Shown here: piece by piece, positions 41,443-49,681 of the stretch
Position numbering within the stretch: position 1 is the first letter of the stretch
Layout: each line of letters starts with the position of its first letter
NCBI GenBank assembly: GCA_030123605.1
Contig: CP126123.1
Location: 1,116,001-1,180,000 of the forward strand
Length of the DNA stretch: 64,000 nt
Direction of reading: 5' to 3'
From: Nitrospira sp.
Lineage (GTDB): Bacteria > Nitrospirota > Nitrospiria > Nitrospirales > Nitrospiraceae
The notes under the pieces: generated by a model
Database searches by the model: none
What the model was told of the DNA's origin: nothing
Seen by the model: the letters and a program-made list of their open reading frames with translations, nothing else
Translations under genes and position numbers: made by a program

Positions 41443-43107
41443 ATGAGTTTCTCGCTCACCACATCGAATCCGAATCGACCTGGACCGTCTCAACGCCATG
41501 CGGGAAATATCCTGACGGTGCTGTTGGCGCTCATGCTGATCGAACTTGTCACGGGAGTCACACAGGTTTTCGCGCAAAGTCTTCAATCGACCCCCAGTGC
41601 CCTCTCGTTAAGCGTGGCACAAGGAGGCACCACCTCAGGAACGTTCAATCTCAGAAATTCCAGCTCGCGACAGACCTCCTACAGCATCAGCGCCAACCAA
41701 GGCTGGACTCAGCTCAATCCGCCCTACGGCAGCACCCAAACGATTACGACGGAAATCGATCCCCTCACGGTCACGGTCAACACCGCGACCATGAACGCCG
41801 GCTCCTATTCGGGCGTTGTCTATGTCGTCGAGAACAGTCCGACCGGGCCGATCACCTTACGTCTTCCCGTCTCTCTCACCGTGACCGCGGCCGGTACCGC
41901 GCCGCCCCCGCCCCCGCCGTCCACCACACCGCCGCCGTCCACCACACCGCCGCCCCCGCCACCGTCGACGACACCGCCTCCACCGGCCACTCCTCCGCCT
42001 CCGCCGCCGAGCGGCTCACTGACACCGATGCTCCAAGCATTTCCGGCCGCCCTCTCCCTCTCAGCAGCGAAAGGAGCGACCGTCTCCGGTATCGTCAATC
42101 TCCAAAAATCCAGCACCCAACTGAGCACCTACAGCATCAGCGCCAACCAGGGCTGGACCCAGCTCAACCCGCCCTATGGCAGCACCCAGACGATTGCGAC
42201 GGAAATCGATCCCCTCACCGTGACGGTCAACACCGGGACCATGAACGTCGGCTCCTATTCGGGGGTCGTCTACATCGTCGAGAGCGGACCCAACGGGTCG
42301 CAAAACCTGCGCATCCCCGTGTATCTCACCGTGACCGCCACCGGCACCACACCGCCTCCTCCGCCGCCCTCCACCACACCTCCGCCGCCCCCGTCGACCA
42401 CGCCGCCGCCCCCACCACCGTCGACGACCACGCCTCCACCGGCCACTCCTCCGCCCCCGCCGCCGAGCGGTTCGTTGACACCGATGCTCCAAGCATTTCC
42501 GGCCGCCCTCTCCCTCTCAGCAGCGAAAGGGGCGACTGTCTCCGGTATCGTCAATCTCCAAAAATCCAGCACCCAACAGAGCGTCTATAACATCAGCGCC
42601 AACCAAAGCTGGACCCAGCTCAATCCGCCCTACGGCAGCACTCAAACGATAACGACCGAAATCGACCCCCTCACGGTCACGGTGAACACCTCGACCATGA
42701 ACGTCGGCTCCTATTCGGGCGTTGTCTATATCGTCGAGAGCGGTCCCAACGGGTCGCAAAACCTGCGCATTCCCGTGTATCTCACCGTGACCGCGGCCGG
42801 TACCACACCTCCGTCTCCGCCGCCGCCCATCGGTGGTGCCACTCCACCGCCGCCTCCTCCGTCCGGAACGGGAACCGGCACGGTCACGGTCATGTGGAAC
42901 GCCAACAATGAAGCGGACCTCAAGGGCTATCGCATCTATGTCGGGACAGCATCGGGCGCGCGCTCCCAGGTGTACGACGTCGGCAATGTGACCTCGACTC
43001 GACTGACACTGCCGCGAGGTTCCACCTATTTCTTCGTCGTGACGGCCTACGACACCAGCGGAAATGAAAGTTCTCCGTCCGCAGAGCTGAGCAGAAGCGT
43101 CTTCTAG
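41443..43107 (+). CDS. Secreted protein with three BACON-like repeats, Pro-rich linkers and a C-terminal Fn3 domain
   Basis: After a cytoplasmic-type N-terminus there is a hydrophobic signal (NILTVLLALMLIELVTGVTQ). Three near-identical Ig-like/BACON domains of about 95 residues follow. Each has a core YSISANQGWTQLNPPYGSTQ, then TEIDPLTVTVNT and MNVGSYSGVVYIVESGPNGS. They are joined by linkers of repeated PPPPPPSTT and TPPPPATPPPP units. The end (VTVMWNANNEADLKGYRIYV, then TSGNESSPSAELSR) is a fibronectin type III fold. Repeats 2 and 3 are offset by 456 bases and almost identical in DNA, so they recently duplicated. It probably acts at the cell surface, perhaps binding polysaccharide. It is driven by a sigma-54 promoter. 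Confidence 0.85.
   Translation: MSFSLTTSNPNRPGPSQRHAGNILTVLLALMLIELVTGVTQVFAQSLQSTPSALSLSVAQGGTTSGTFNLRNSSSRQTSYSISANQGWTQLNPPYGSTQTITTEIDPLTVTVNTATMNAGSYSGVVYVVENSPTGPITLRLPVSLTVTAAGTAPPPPPPSTTPPPSTTPPPPPPSTTPPPPATPPPPPPSGSLTPMLQAFPAALSLSAAKGATVSGIVNLQKSSTQLSTYSISANQGWTQLNPPYGSTQTIATEIDPLTVTVNTGTMNVGSYSGVVYIVESGPNGSQNLRIPVYLTVTATGTTPPPPPPSTTPPPPPSTTPPPPPPSTTTPPPATPPPPPPSGSLTPMLQAFPAALSLSAAKGATVSGIVNLQKSSTQQSVYNISANQSWTQLNPPYGSTQTITTEIDPLTVTVNTSTMNVGSYSGVVYIVESGPNGSQNLRIPVYLTVTAAGTTPPSPPPPIGGATPPPPPPSGTGTGTVTVMWNANNEADLKGYRIYVGTASGARSQVYDVGNVTSTRLTLPRGSTYFFVVTAYDTSGNESSPSAELSRSVF
42005..42795 (+). repeat. Tandem intragenic repeat (456-bp period) of the BACON-linker unit
   Basis: Two successive units inside the secreted-protein gene are nearly the same at DNA level (for example ACACCGATGCTCCAAGCATT at 42022 and again 456 bases later). 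The older first unit (41590-41900) is similar but more diverged, with an offset of 450 bases. Such units can expand or contract by recombination. Confidence 0.8.
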
Positions 43108-43124
43108 GAATTGGGGAACCGCCG

Positions 43125-43155
43125 ACAGGCTTGACCGATCTTCCCCCAAGCCTGT
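43125..43155 (+). terminator. Hairpin after the secreted-protein gene
   Basis: ACAGGCTTG and CAAGCCTGT form a perfect 9-base stem around a 13-base loop, 18 bases after the stop codon. No T-run follows, so termination may be factor-assisted. Confidence 0.5.
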
Positions 43156-43174
43156 ATAACGGGCGCTGCTTCCT

Positions 43175-43213
43175 GGAGCCCGCTTCGAAGAAACCGTTCT
43201 TCGAGCGGGCTCC
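43175..43213. terminator. Long hairpin upstream of tRNA-Arg
   Basis: GGAGCCCGCTTCGAAGAA pairs with TTCTTCGAGCGGGCTCC, a 17-base stem with one bulged T and a 4-base loop (ACCG). It ends 14 bases before the tRNA and may insulate it from upstream reading, or be a repeat element. Confidence 0.5.
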
Positions 43214-43226
43214 GCACGCATGACAC

Positions 43227-43302
43227 GCGCCCGTAGCTCAATGGATAGAGCACCAGACTACGGATCTGGGGGTTACAGGTTCAAGTCCTGTCGGGCGCAC
43301 CA
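43227..43302 (+). tRNA. tRNA-Arg (anticodon ACG)
   Basis: The 76-base gene folds as a cloverleaf: acceptor GCGCCCG/CGGGCGC, D-arm GCTCAATGGATAGAGC, anticodon stem CCAGA/TCTGG with loop CTACGGA (anticodon ACG), and T-arm ACAGGTTCAAGTCCTGT. The 3' end has the encoded CCA. A34 is probably edited to inosine to read CGU, CGC and CGA. Confidence 0.97.
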
Positions 43303-43379
43303 CCTCGCATTTCATGCGATCCGCCGGCTCACGAGGCCAGCCTCGCTTCTTTGCGCCGGCGGAGAAGACCCTCCTGCCA

Positions 43380-44235
43380 TTCAAACGACCATATCCTTCC
43401 GCTGATCGATTTTCTGTGATTCGACAGATGATCGGATTGAACTTGATGCGTCGCTCGGGATCGGAGAGATCGTTCATCTGTAGAAGGCGATGGGCGAGTT
43501 CAATGATGGCGTTCCGGCCAAGTTCCGGATTCACGCCGGCATGGGCCGCCTTGCCTGTTACCCTCACCGTCGCGAGATCGATGCCGCTCGTGACCAGTGT
43601 AATTTCGTCCTTCTTGCTCAAGGGCGGTTCGCAGGACAACACGACATCGTGCTCGGCAGCCAGCCGCTGAATAAGGGTGCGCGAGGCCGGCGAGCTCATT
43701 TCCTCGTCGCCGTTGATCACCACCGTGAGCGTGCAGAATCGCCGCAATGCCGCCCTTGTCGTCTGCGATTCCTGGGCCGTACACACGATTCCCCTCGATC
43801 CTGAACGACCGTGTGGCAAGGGTGCCGTGTGGATACACCGTATCCATGTGGGCGAGTAGCATGATCTTGCGCGAGCCGGTTCCTTCAAAGCGACCGATGA
43901 CGATCTTGCCCAGAACGTTTTGCCTATCGTAGAGCCGGTAGATCTCGGCAGAGGATGGTTCGTGATAGTCGACGTGTGCGCCGATCGCTACCAAGCGCTG
44001 ACCGATGAGCGCCGCGAGACGGCCACTCGGCAAGCCTTCATCCTGGTGCACTTGCGCATGGACACCTGTCCGTCTTACCTGAGAGCCTAGTTCCTCGAGC
44101 TTTCCTCTGATCCCCTGACGAATTTGATCGAGTTTAAGAGGGTCGAGTGCGATCAAACGATCGACATCCGGCCAGAGCGGAAGGACATGCAACAAGTCCA
44201 GGTCAGCATTCCATGCGGACGAAAAAACGACGCAT
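43380..44235 (-). pseudogene. Decayed M20 family carboxypeptidase (CPG2-like) beside tRNA-Arg
   Basis: Two minus-strand frames together spell most of a glutamate carboxypeptidase G2-like enzyme. The upstream frame has IMLLAHMDTVYPHGTLATRS and GPGIADDKGGIAAILHA, holding the first zinc ligands. After a deletion or frame change near 43730 the next frame continues LTVVINGDEEMSSPASRTLI, then LVTSGIDLATVRVTGKAAHA and GVNPELGRNAIIELAHRLLQ. The C-terminal third, with the last metal ligand, is missing; the remnant breaks off about 80 bases from the tRNA 3' end. It is not expected to be functional. Confidence 0.8.
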
Positions 44236-44359
44236 GGGCTCGAGCCCGTGCGGCACCAGCCGAGAAGTCGGTCGCCAACAAGATCCGTTCCATCGAGGAC
44301 ATCTCGTGTCCCTCTCACAGAGAGTGCTGCATGCGGCACTCCCCCTCACGAAGCGAGCC

Positions 44360-45526
44360 TCATATCGTATTGAGCGCACGCTCAAGGTCGGCGATCAAGT
44401 CTTCGATATCCTCGCAACCGACCGAAATCCTCACGAGGCCGCTCGTGATCCCTTGTCGCTCCATGATGTCTTTCGGCGTCGCGACATGAGTCATCGATGC
44501 CGGATGTTCGATCAACGTATCAACGGTGCCCAAGGACACCGCCAGCGTACAGAGTGTCAGTTCTTTCAACAACCGCGTGGCCGCTTCGAACCCGCCGGCC
44601 GGCTCGAAACTGAAGCAGCCGCCGAAGCCGGTCATCTGGCGAGCTGCAACATGGTGACCGAGAAACTTCGGATCGCCAGGATAATACACTTTGCTCACTT
44701 TGGCATGGCCGTCCAGAAATTCGAAGAGCTTCATCGTATTGTCGTGATGTCGTTGCATGCGCAAAGAGAGGGTCCTGATGCCCCGCAGTAACAGATACGC
44801 GTCGAACGGGCTCAGAATGCCGCCGGTATCGCGACGATAGAGGCGTATCCTGTCGGCCAACTCAGACCGGGTCACGACGATCCCTCCGATCACGTCACCG
44901 TGCCCGTTCAGATACTTCGTGGCGCTATGGAGGGAGATGTCCGCGCCGTGATCCAATGGTCGCTGAAAATAGGGGCTCGCGAAGGTGTTATCGACGATCG
45001 TCACGATGCCTTTGGGTCCAGCCAGTTCCGCGATCGCTCGAATGTCCGTGATCTTACAGGCGGGATTGGCCGGAGTTTCGTAAAAAATCACCTTGGTCTT
45101 GTCTCGAGCGGAGTCTTCGACGGCCCGCACATTCGAGGTATCGACCACCGTCGAGGTAATCCCCAAATCCGCCAGGCGTTCCGTGATCAAATGGAGGGTC
45201 GGACTGTACAGTGCCTCCCCGCAGATCACGTGATCGCCTGTCTTCAACACAGTCAACAAGGCCGCCTGGATAGCCGCCATCCCTGAACCGAACGCGACGG
45301 CTGCCTCCCCGCTTTCCAGATCTGCGACCACTCGCTCGACGGCTTCGACGGTCGGGTTTCCCATCCGACTGTAGACATACCCGGCGCCACGTCCCAAAAA
45401 AAGATCCGCGCCCGTTTCTGGAGAGTCGAGCGCGAACGTGGAGGTCAAGAAAACCGGCATCACATGGGCGTTCAACGGTTTCGTCTGCCCGTCGGCGTGT
45501 AGTTGTCTGGTGGTAAACCCGTGCAT
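44360..45526 (-). CDS. Cys/Met-metabolism PLP enzyme (cystathionine gamma-synthase / O-acylhomoserine sulfhydrylase family)
   Basis: The 388-residue enzyme has the family hallmarks: GAGYVYSRMGNPTVEAVERV, AVAFGSGMAAIQAALL, YETPANPACKITDIRAIAEL, FASPYFQRPLDHGADISLHS and the PLP-binding lysine in SATKYLNGHGDVIGG near residue 200. Members include MetB, MetZ/MetY and methionine gamma-lyase, which cannot be separated by eye. With the sulfur-carrier cluster 25 kb away, a sulfhydrylase role is attractive but unproven. The start has an AGAGGAG ribosome site. Confidence 0.9.
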   Translation of the reverse strand: MHGFTTRQLHADGQTKPLNAHVMPVFLTSTFALDSPETGADLFLGRGAGYVYSRMGNPTVEAVERVVADLESGEAAVAFGSGMAAIQAALLTVLKTGDHVICGEALYSPTLHLITERLADLGITSTVVDTSNVRAVEDSARDKTKVIFYETPANPACKITDIRAIAELAGPKGIVTIVDNTFASPYFQRPLDHGADISLHSATKYLNGHGDVIGGIVVTRSELADRIRLYRRDTGGILSPFDAYLLLRGIRTLSLRMQRHHDNTMKLFEFLDGHAKVSKVYYPGDPKFLGHHVAARQMTGFGGCFSFEPAGGFEAATRLLKELTLCTLAVSLGTVDTLIEHPASMTHVATPKDIMERQGITSGLVRISVGCEDIEDLIADLERALNTI

Positions 45527-45601
45527 GGATCGACTCCTCTGTTCGTACGAATCTCCCTGGCAAGCAGCCTTGCGCCAGACGACATGCCGATGACCATCAC
45601 A

Positions 45602-45865
45602 TCATTGACCCACTCTTCGTTTTTTGCGGCGATGACATCTTCGCAGGTGTTCGATGATCTTCTTTTCATCGCCCGCAATGATGACGCCGCACGACGAATC
45701 GACCAACGTCGGCGTCTCGTTGTGACCGGATATTCGTTTCAGGCGTTCACGCTTGGATTTGTCCTTCGTGACGTTTCTCAAAATACAGTCGATCTCCCAT
45801 TCGGACATCTTTCGACGAACCTGAGCGCTATACTCGCATTCTTCAAACTGATACAGCTCGAGCAT
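45602..45865 (-). CDS. Glutaredoxin-like small protein
   Basis: The 87-residue product has a thioredoxin-fold N-terminus, MLELYQFEECEYSAQVRRKM, with a single active Cys in C-E-Y-S. This is followed by LRNVTKDKSKRERLKRISGH, then NETPTLVDSSCGVII (the cis-Pro strand) and a final helix IIEHLRRCHRRKK. It is likely a monothiol glutaredoxin or GST N-domain protein. The ribosome site is strong (GAGAGGAGGAACGC). It lies upstream of the PLP enzyme on the same strand. Confidence 0.8.
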   Translation of the reverse strand: MLELYQFEECEYSAQVRRKMSEWEIDCILRNVTKDKSKRERLKRISGHNETPTLVDSSCGVIIAGDEKKIIEHLRRCHRRKKRRVGQ

Positions 45866-45997
45866 GCGTTCCTCCTCTCAAACCTTCCACACCTGGGTCG
45901 CTTCCCTGCAGACCGTTCCGTGCAGCTTCACATGTCGCCGAGCGGACTGACGTTCGACCAGGCGCATCCTCGTTGAGTTCGTCGACCGAATTGGCGG

Positions 45998-46618
45998 TCA
46001 ACGCCCAAGACCGGTCGCCAAACGTTTGCCCACAACATCCCAGTCGACATTGGCGAAAAAGGCCTCGATATACTTCGCTCTATCCGACGGTTTGTAGTCC
46101 AAAATGAACGCGTGTTCCCACACGTCCAAGACGAGCAAGGGAGTGAAACCGGCCACGTTCCCGATCTCATGCAATGTGATCCAATGGTTCGAGAGACGGC
46201 CGTTCGTCGGATTGCGATAACAGATCGCCCAACCCACCCCGCGCAATCTGGCGATGCTCGCGAAATCCGTTCTCCAGGTCGCGTAGCTGCCGAAGCTCGT
46301 CTCGGCCTCCTTGCGAAACGCAGACGAGTGATCCGGATCGCCTGATCCGTGCCGTTTCAGGTTATCGAAATAATATTCATGCAGCACCATCCCATTGTAT
46401 TCGAATCCGAGGCGGCGCGTGATCTCCGAATAGGCGGGCATTTCTTCCTGATCCACCGTGCCGTCCTTCAGAAACCCGGCGATCCGCTCTGTGAGCCGGT
46501 TGGTTTCTCGGACATACCCTTCGTACAGTTTAAAGTGCATCTCCAGCGTCTTGTCCGAGATGCCGTTGAGACCGCTCAATTGGAACTGCTTCGCTTGATA
46601 GGCTTGCGTAATCACCAT
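45998..46618 (-). CDS. sod: Fe/Mn superoxide dismutase
   Basis: The 206-residue enzyme follows the Fe/Mn SOD pattern: LEMHFKLYEGYVRETNRL with the first metal His, then YNGMVLHEYYFDNLKRHG with the second, and LLVLDVWEHAFILDYKPSDR with the Asp and third His. No signal peptide is seen, so it is cytosolic. Metal choice cannot be fixed without structure. ACGGAGGCCTC provides the ribosome site, and a palindrome lies 25 bases upstream of the start. Confidence 0.93.
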   Translation of the reverse strand: MVITQAYQAKQFQLSGLNGISDKTLEMHFKLYEGYVRETNRLTERIAGFLKDGTVDQEEMPAYSEITRRLGFEYNGMVLHEYYFDNLKRHGSGDPDHSSAFRKEAETSFGSYATWRTDFASIARLRGVGWAICYRNPTNGRLSNHWITLHEIGNVAGFTPLLVLDVWEHAFILDYKPSDRAKYIEAFFANVDWDVVGKRLATGLGR

Positions 46619-46986
46619 GAGGCCTCCGTTCGTGGATCAAACCTGTTCTTGAACAGTGAGATTTTCACATTCCTCGCGATTCAGCGCGACACACGATAAA
46701 AATCTTTCGGATACATCACAACAAACCCATGAGACATGAAGGCCGCTTTTCGTTACGATCGCGATGTCCATGTGTATATGATCGGAAACGAACCGACCAT
46801 TCGACAAAGCTGGACGCACCAGTCGAACTTTCACAACAAACGCGAGTCGTTATGCATGGGACAACGGCTCTGCGAGAAGGGAAACCGGGCGCTCGCGCAC
46901 GTGCACAAAAGCTTCGCGCGTCATCCATCTTCGCTTGCTCTTGCGTGATTTCCGCGTCTCAGACGAAGTCGGCTCACATTGTGAGG
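46619..46986. other. Intergenic region upstream of the superoxide dismutase gene
   Basis: The 368 bases contain no supported gene. They include the palindrome at 46643-46656 and presumably the sod promoter. Short frames on both strands here are rich in rare residues and lack ribosome sites. Confidence 0.5.
46643..46656. promoter_or_regulatory. CTGTTC-TT-GAACAG palindrome, candidate operator for sod
   Basis: A 6-base inverted repeat with a 2-base centre lies 25 bases upstream of the sod ATG, where a regulator could block or recruit polymerase. The motif has a GTTC/GAAC pair as in several stress regulators, but no regulator can be named. Confidence 0.35.
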
Positions 46987-47418
46987 TTAGGGGTCAATGC
47001 CCATGCCCACCCCCAGACCAATTCGTGCCCGTAGAAGATCGTGTCGGGTCACCGAGTACGCCACCACGCCGTCTCGCTCGACAGGCAGACTCACGACATG
47101 GTGATGTTCCATCGTCTTCGCCGCGTGGGAAATCTCCGTCGAAGGCGTGATCACCAACCGATCCTTCCGCATGATCTGCTCTGCCGTCAATTTATCGAGA
47201 TCACGCCTTGTATCGAGCATTTTCATGACATCAAACTCATTGATGAACCCGAGATACTTGCCCTTGGCATCCACCACCGGCGCGCCGGCCGTGTGGGTCG
47301 ACAACAACGCCACCGCGATCTCCATGCCGTTCTGTCCGGTGTGAAAGACCAACGAATTGGTAGCATCAATCTGACCAACGGTCTTGAGTCCGCCTTCCGG
47401 CACGCCTTCCTTAGTCAT
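46987..47418 (-). CDS. CBS-domain protein
   Basis: The start is ATG 47418 behind AAAGGAGGATCTC. The 143-residue product has two CBS motifs. The first includes TNSLVFHTGQNGMEIAVALL and YLGFINEFDVMKMLDTRRD; the second includes IMRKDRLVITPSTEISHAAK and MEHHHVVSLPVERDGVVAYS, ending VTRHDLLRARIGLG. It is a stand-alone nucleotide-sensing module. A deleted paralog lies at the right window edge (63705-63906), and both copies are preceded by the same small-protein gene. Confidence 0.9.
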   Translation of the reverse strand: MTKEGVPEGGLKTVGQIDATNSLVFHTGQNGMEIAVALLSTHTAGAPVVDAKGKYLGFINEFDVMKMLDTRRDLDKLTAEQIMRKDRLVITPSTEISHAAKTMEHHHVVSLPVERDGVVAYSVTRHDLLRARIGLGVGMGIDP

Positions 47419-47571
47419 GAGATCCTCCTTTACTGGTTGCTGAACGGCTTGGTTGATCACTTGACTCCGCGTCTCACCGATTCCGATACGATATTACCGT
47501 GGAGTCTTGTCGGTACCCTCGTCGATATTTCGGGGGCCCTCTATGTCTCAAGTCTCATCGATGCGACAGTT

Positions 47572-47979
47572 CATTTCGTCTTCTGCGGCACGAACGCGAC
47601 GTCGGTCACCATGTTTTCGCCATCCACCAACAGCACGGCTGACTCGCCCTTGGACAGCTTCGCCAACCACGGCTAATGAGCGGCCGCACCCAGTACGGGT
47701 GTTCGGCGCCGTCGTCGATTCGAATGACGGTAGTATGGTCCTGCAAGGGCTTCATGATCTTGCCGGGGGCCTGAGCATGGGAATGAATCGGGATTGAACT
47801 TCACCGCTATTAATTCATGCCTGGTCGCTTCTGATCTCCTCTATCATGCCCAGCAGCACCGCGTCTCCGGGCAGCAACTGCGGAGGCGTCGTTGCTGCGT
47901 CAGGCGCTGCGCCGGCGAGAGACGTCGTCGAGAGTATTCAGAGAACCATCACCCATCGCAAACCGTTCCGTGCCATCAT
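47572..47979 (-). pseudogene. Decayed small exported protein gene
   Basis: From ATG 47979 (ribosome site GGAGGGAAGC) the frame reads MMARNGLRWVMVL, a TGA, then ILSTTSLAGAAPDAATTPPQ and LLPGDAVLLGMIEEIRSDQA, a signal peptide interrupted by a nonsense codon. Frame changes follow. The middle reads HTTVIRIDDGAEHPYWVRP, and the end, in another frame, reads WLAKLSKGESAVLLVDGENM, VTDVAFVPQKTK and TGA. A paralog's last residues (VTGVAFVPQP) are at the window's right edge. The intact protein would be a periplasmic protein of about 130 residues, of unknown function. Confidence 0.75.
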
Positions 47980-48167
47980 GATGCTTCCCTCCTGAGCTTG
48001 GGTCGACCGGATATCGTCGCACCTTCCTTTGCATTTCATGTGGTGATGGGCCAAGGCTTCCAAATCCGTGTCGTCGAGTTCCCGCTCTAGCAGGCTGCGG
48101 AAAAACTCGATTGTTGTGCAATACACCGTGATCTGCTCATGTGCCGTGTCGGTGTCAGTATCGCCCG

Positions 48168-48293
48168 CAGGATGCGTAAAGAGGCCGTCCAGCAAGGCCG
48201 CAGCGAGTGAAGAAGCGAATCGTACTCTGTGCCGTACGGTGAGCTTCTGAGCGATGCGAGAACACCGCTGGCGGACTTTTTCCGCATCCTGCT
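48168..48293. repeat. Palindromic repeat family, full-length copy
   Basis: The element runs from CAGGATGCGTAAAGAGGCCG to GGACTTTTTCCGCATCCTG. It contains TCCAGCAAGGCCGCAGCGAG, a nested hairpin around TGTGCCGTACGGTG and GAGCGATGCGAGAACACCGC. A lone end sequence (AGCAGGCTGCGGAAAAACTC) lies about 80 bases to the left at 48089, probably a remnant of another copy. Confidence 0.85.
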
Positions 48294-49017
48294 AGCCAAG
48301 GACTGAGAACAAACCATTTTCCCTTTATCGAACAGAGGCTCTACCGAACCGTCTTGAACGATCACGACGAAGGTATCTCTCAGAGAGCATGTCAGCATAT
48401 TCCATACCTCTTGGTTTCTGATATCAGACCGGAATGCCTCTCACTATTGCGAAAACCACCTTTCGTTCGTCGAATCGTTCGGGGAAAATTTTGTCCTCAC
48501 CACGAGGACGACGTGGGGGAGACTGAACCTCACACAATGGCGAGATAGATGTGCGTGAATCCCGCATTGTCCTGAAGTTCGGAACCGTTGCGATATACCC
48601 GATTTGTTCCGTCACCCTTTGAGAGTCGACCGTAGCAGAGCCGATATTTCAGGATGAATGCCTTTGGAATAACCTTTCTACAGATAGCGCAACTGTGTGG
48701 AAACGACACAGATGAGACAGTCGTAAACGGCAAATGTTTGGTGCTCATCCCTTCATCATTTTGAGCATTTCCGCACAACGCGCGCAGTGCGAAAAAGGCA
48801 CAACGATCTCAAGGTCGGTTATCGTCATCATCATCAATGCTGATCTGCCATAGATTCTCTGTCCCATTGGTCATGAAATTCTTCCGAGAAATACTGAAAC
48901 GTTCCTGTCGTTCGTTCAAACAGGACCGAGACTTGCTTATCTCGTCGATCGAATAAGACATTGAGGTGAAAGGGTCGGAACAATTTCATTCCACTATCTT
49001 TGTCTCGACGAGACGTT
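48294..49017. other. Long intergenic region without a supported gene
   Basis: About 720 bases follow the repeat, with lower GC than average. A minus-strand frame from 48744 to 48530 includes HSCAICRKVIPKAFILKYRL, which could be a zinc-ribbon remnant, but it has no family match by eye and no good ribosome site. It is not called. Promoters for the gene at 49018 probably lie at the right end. Confidence 0.5.
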
Positions 49018-49566
49018 ATGAAGATTCCTCATCATAATCGTCCTGGTATCGGTATTCACGAAATGGCGATTCAAGAACTATCGAAACAGTCGGCGCATTG
49101 TACGCAACGTATCGGTCGATGGAGAGTGGTCGAGTGTACGGTTCTCATCGTCGGGTTGATCGTATTTCTGGCGACCAAAGGGGAATCCAACCAAGTTTCA
49201 AAGGTGATGGAAACCGAACGGCTGATCCTTCGGGACGGAGCAGGCAATCTTCGTGGTGAGTTCAGCACGGGCCGGGATCATTCGCCCACCCTATGGCTGT
49301 TCGACAAAGAAGGGACACGACGCGCCGAGTTGAGTCTGCTGCCGGATGGAACTCCGGGGTTGAGACTCTTCGATGAACGCGAAACCATTCGTATCGACAT
49401 CGGTCTCCTGGAAAGCCAACCCACCCTGAGTATTCGAGACAAGACCGGGAAGGATCGCGTCAAGGTGGTGGTGACGCAGGATGGAGAGCCCTATTTGCAA
49501 CTTCATGACACGACGGGCAACGTTATTTGGTCGACGCCCGCGCATAAACTGGAAGTCATCAATTGA
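49018..49566 (+). CDS. Membrane-anchored protein with repeated LRDxxGxxR-type beta strands
   Basis: The start is ATG 49018; a TTG 18 bases earlier is possible. One membrane helix (VVECTVLIVGLIVFLATKG, residues 35-55) anchors a C-terminal domain built of repeated short units. Examples are LILRDGAGNLRGEFST, LWLFDKEGTRRAELSL, LRLFDERETIRIDIGL, LSIRDKTGKDRVKVVV and LQLHDTTGNVIW. The units suggest a beta-solenoid or propeller-like stack. The function is unknown. It stands alone before the signalling genes. Confidence 0.75.
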   Translation: MKIPHHNRPGIGIHEMAIQELSKQSAHCTQRIGRWRVVECTVLIVGLIVFLATKGESNQVSKVMETERLILRDGAGNLRGEFSTGRDHSPTLWLFDKEGTRRAELSLLPDGTPGLRLFDERETIRIDIGLLESQPTLSIRDKTGKDRVKVVVTQDGEPYLQLHDTTGNVIWSTPAHKLEVIN

Positions 49567-49681
49567 GAGAAGCGAACCGTCCGGAGCGCGGGCGATTCGT
49601 CGCGGATGACCGAAGGTCAGGTTGCCGGGCCGACAGACTATGACTGGATTGCCGTCTCGTCATCGACAAAAGGCATGGCCT

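Noticed and set aside
41900-42480. Repeated short motifs resembling a CRISPR array or minisatellite
   Set aside because: The repeats are in-frame proline codons of the linkers in the secreted BACON protein and lack spacer structure.
46700-46950. Short frames upstream of sod
   Set aside because: No ribosome site, atypical composition and no family pattern on either strand.
48530-48744. Possible small Cys-pair protein on the minus strand
   Set aside because: One CxxC is present, but there is no ribosome site, no second Cys pair and no recognisable family; it could be a remnant only.
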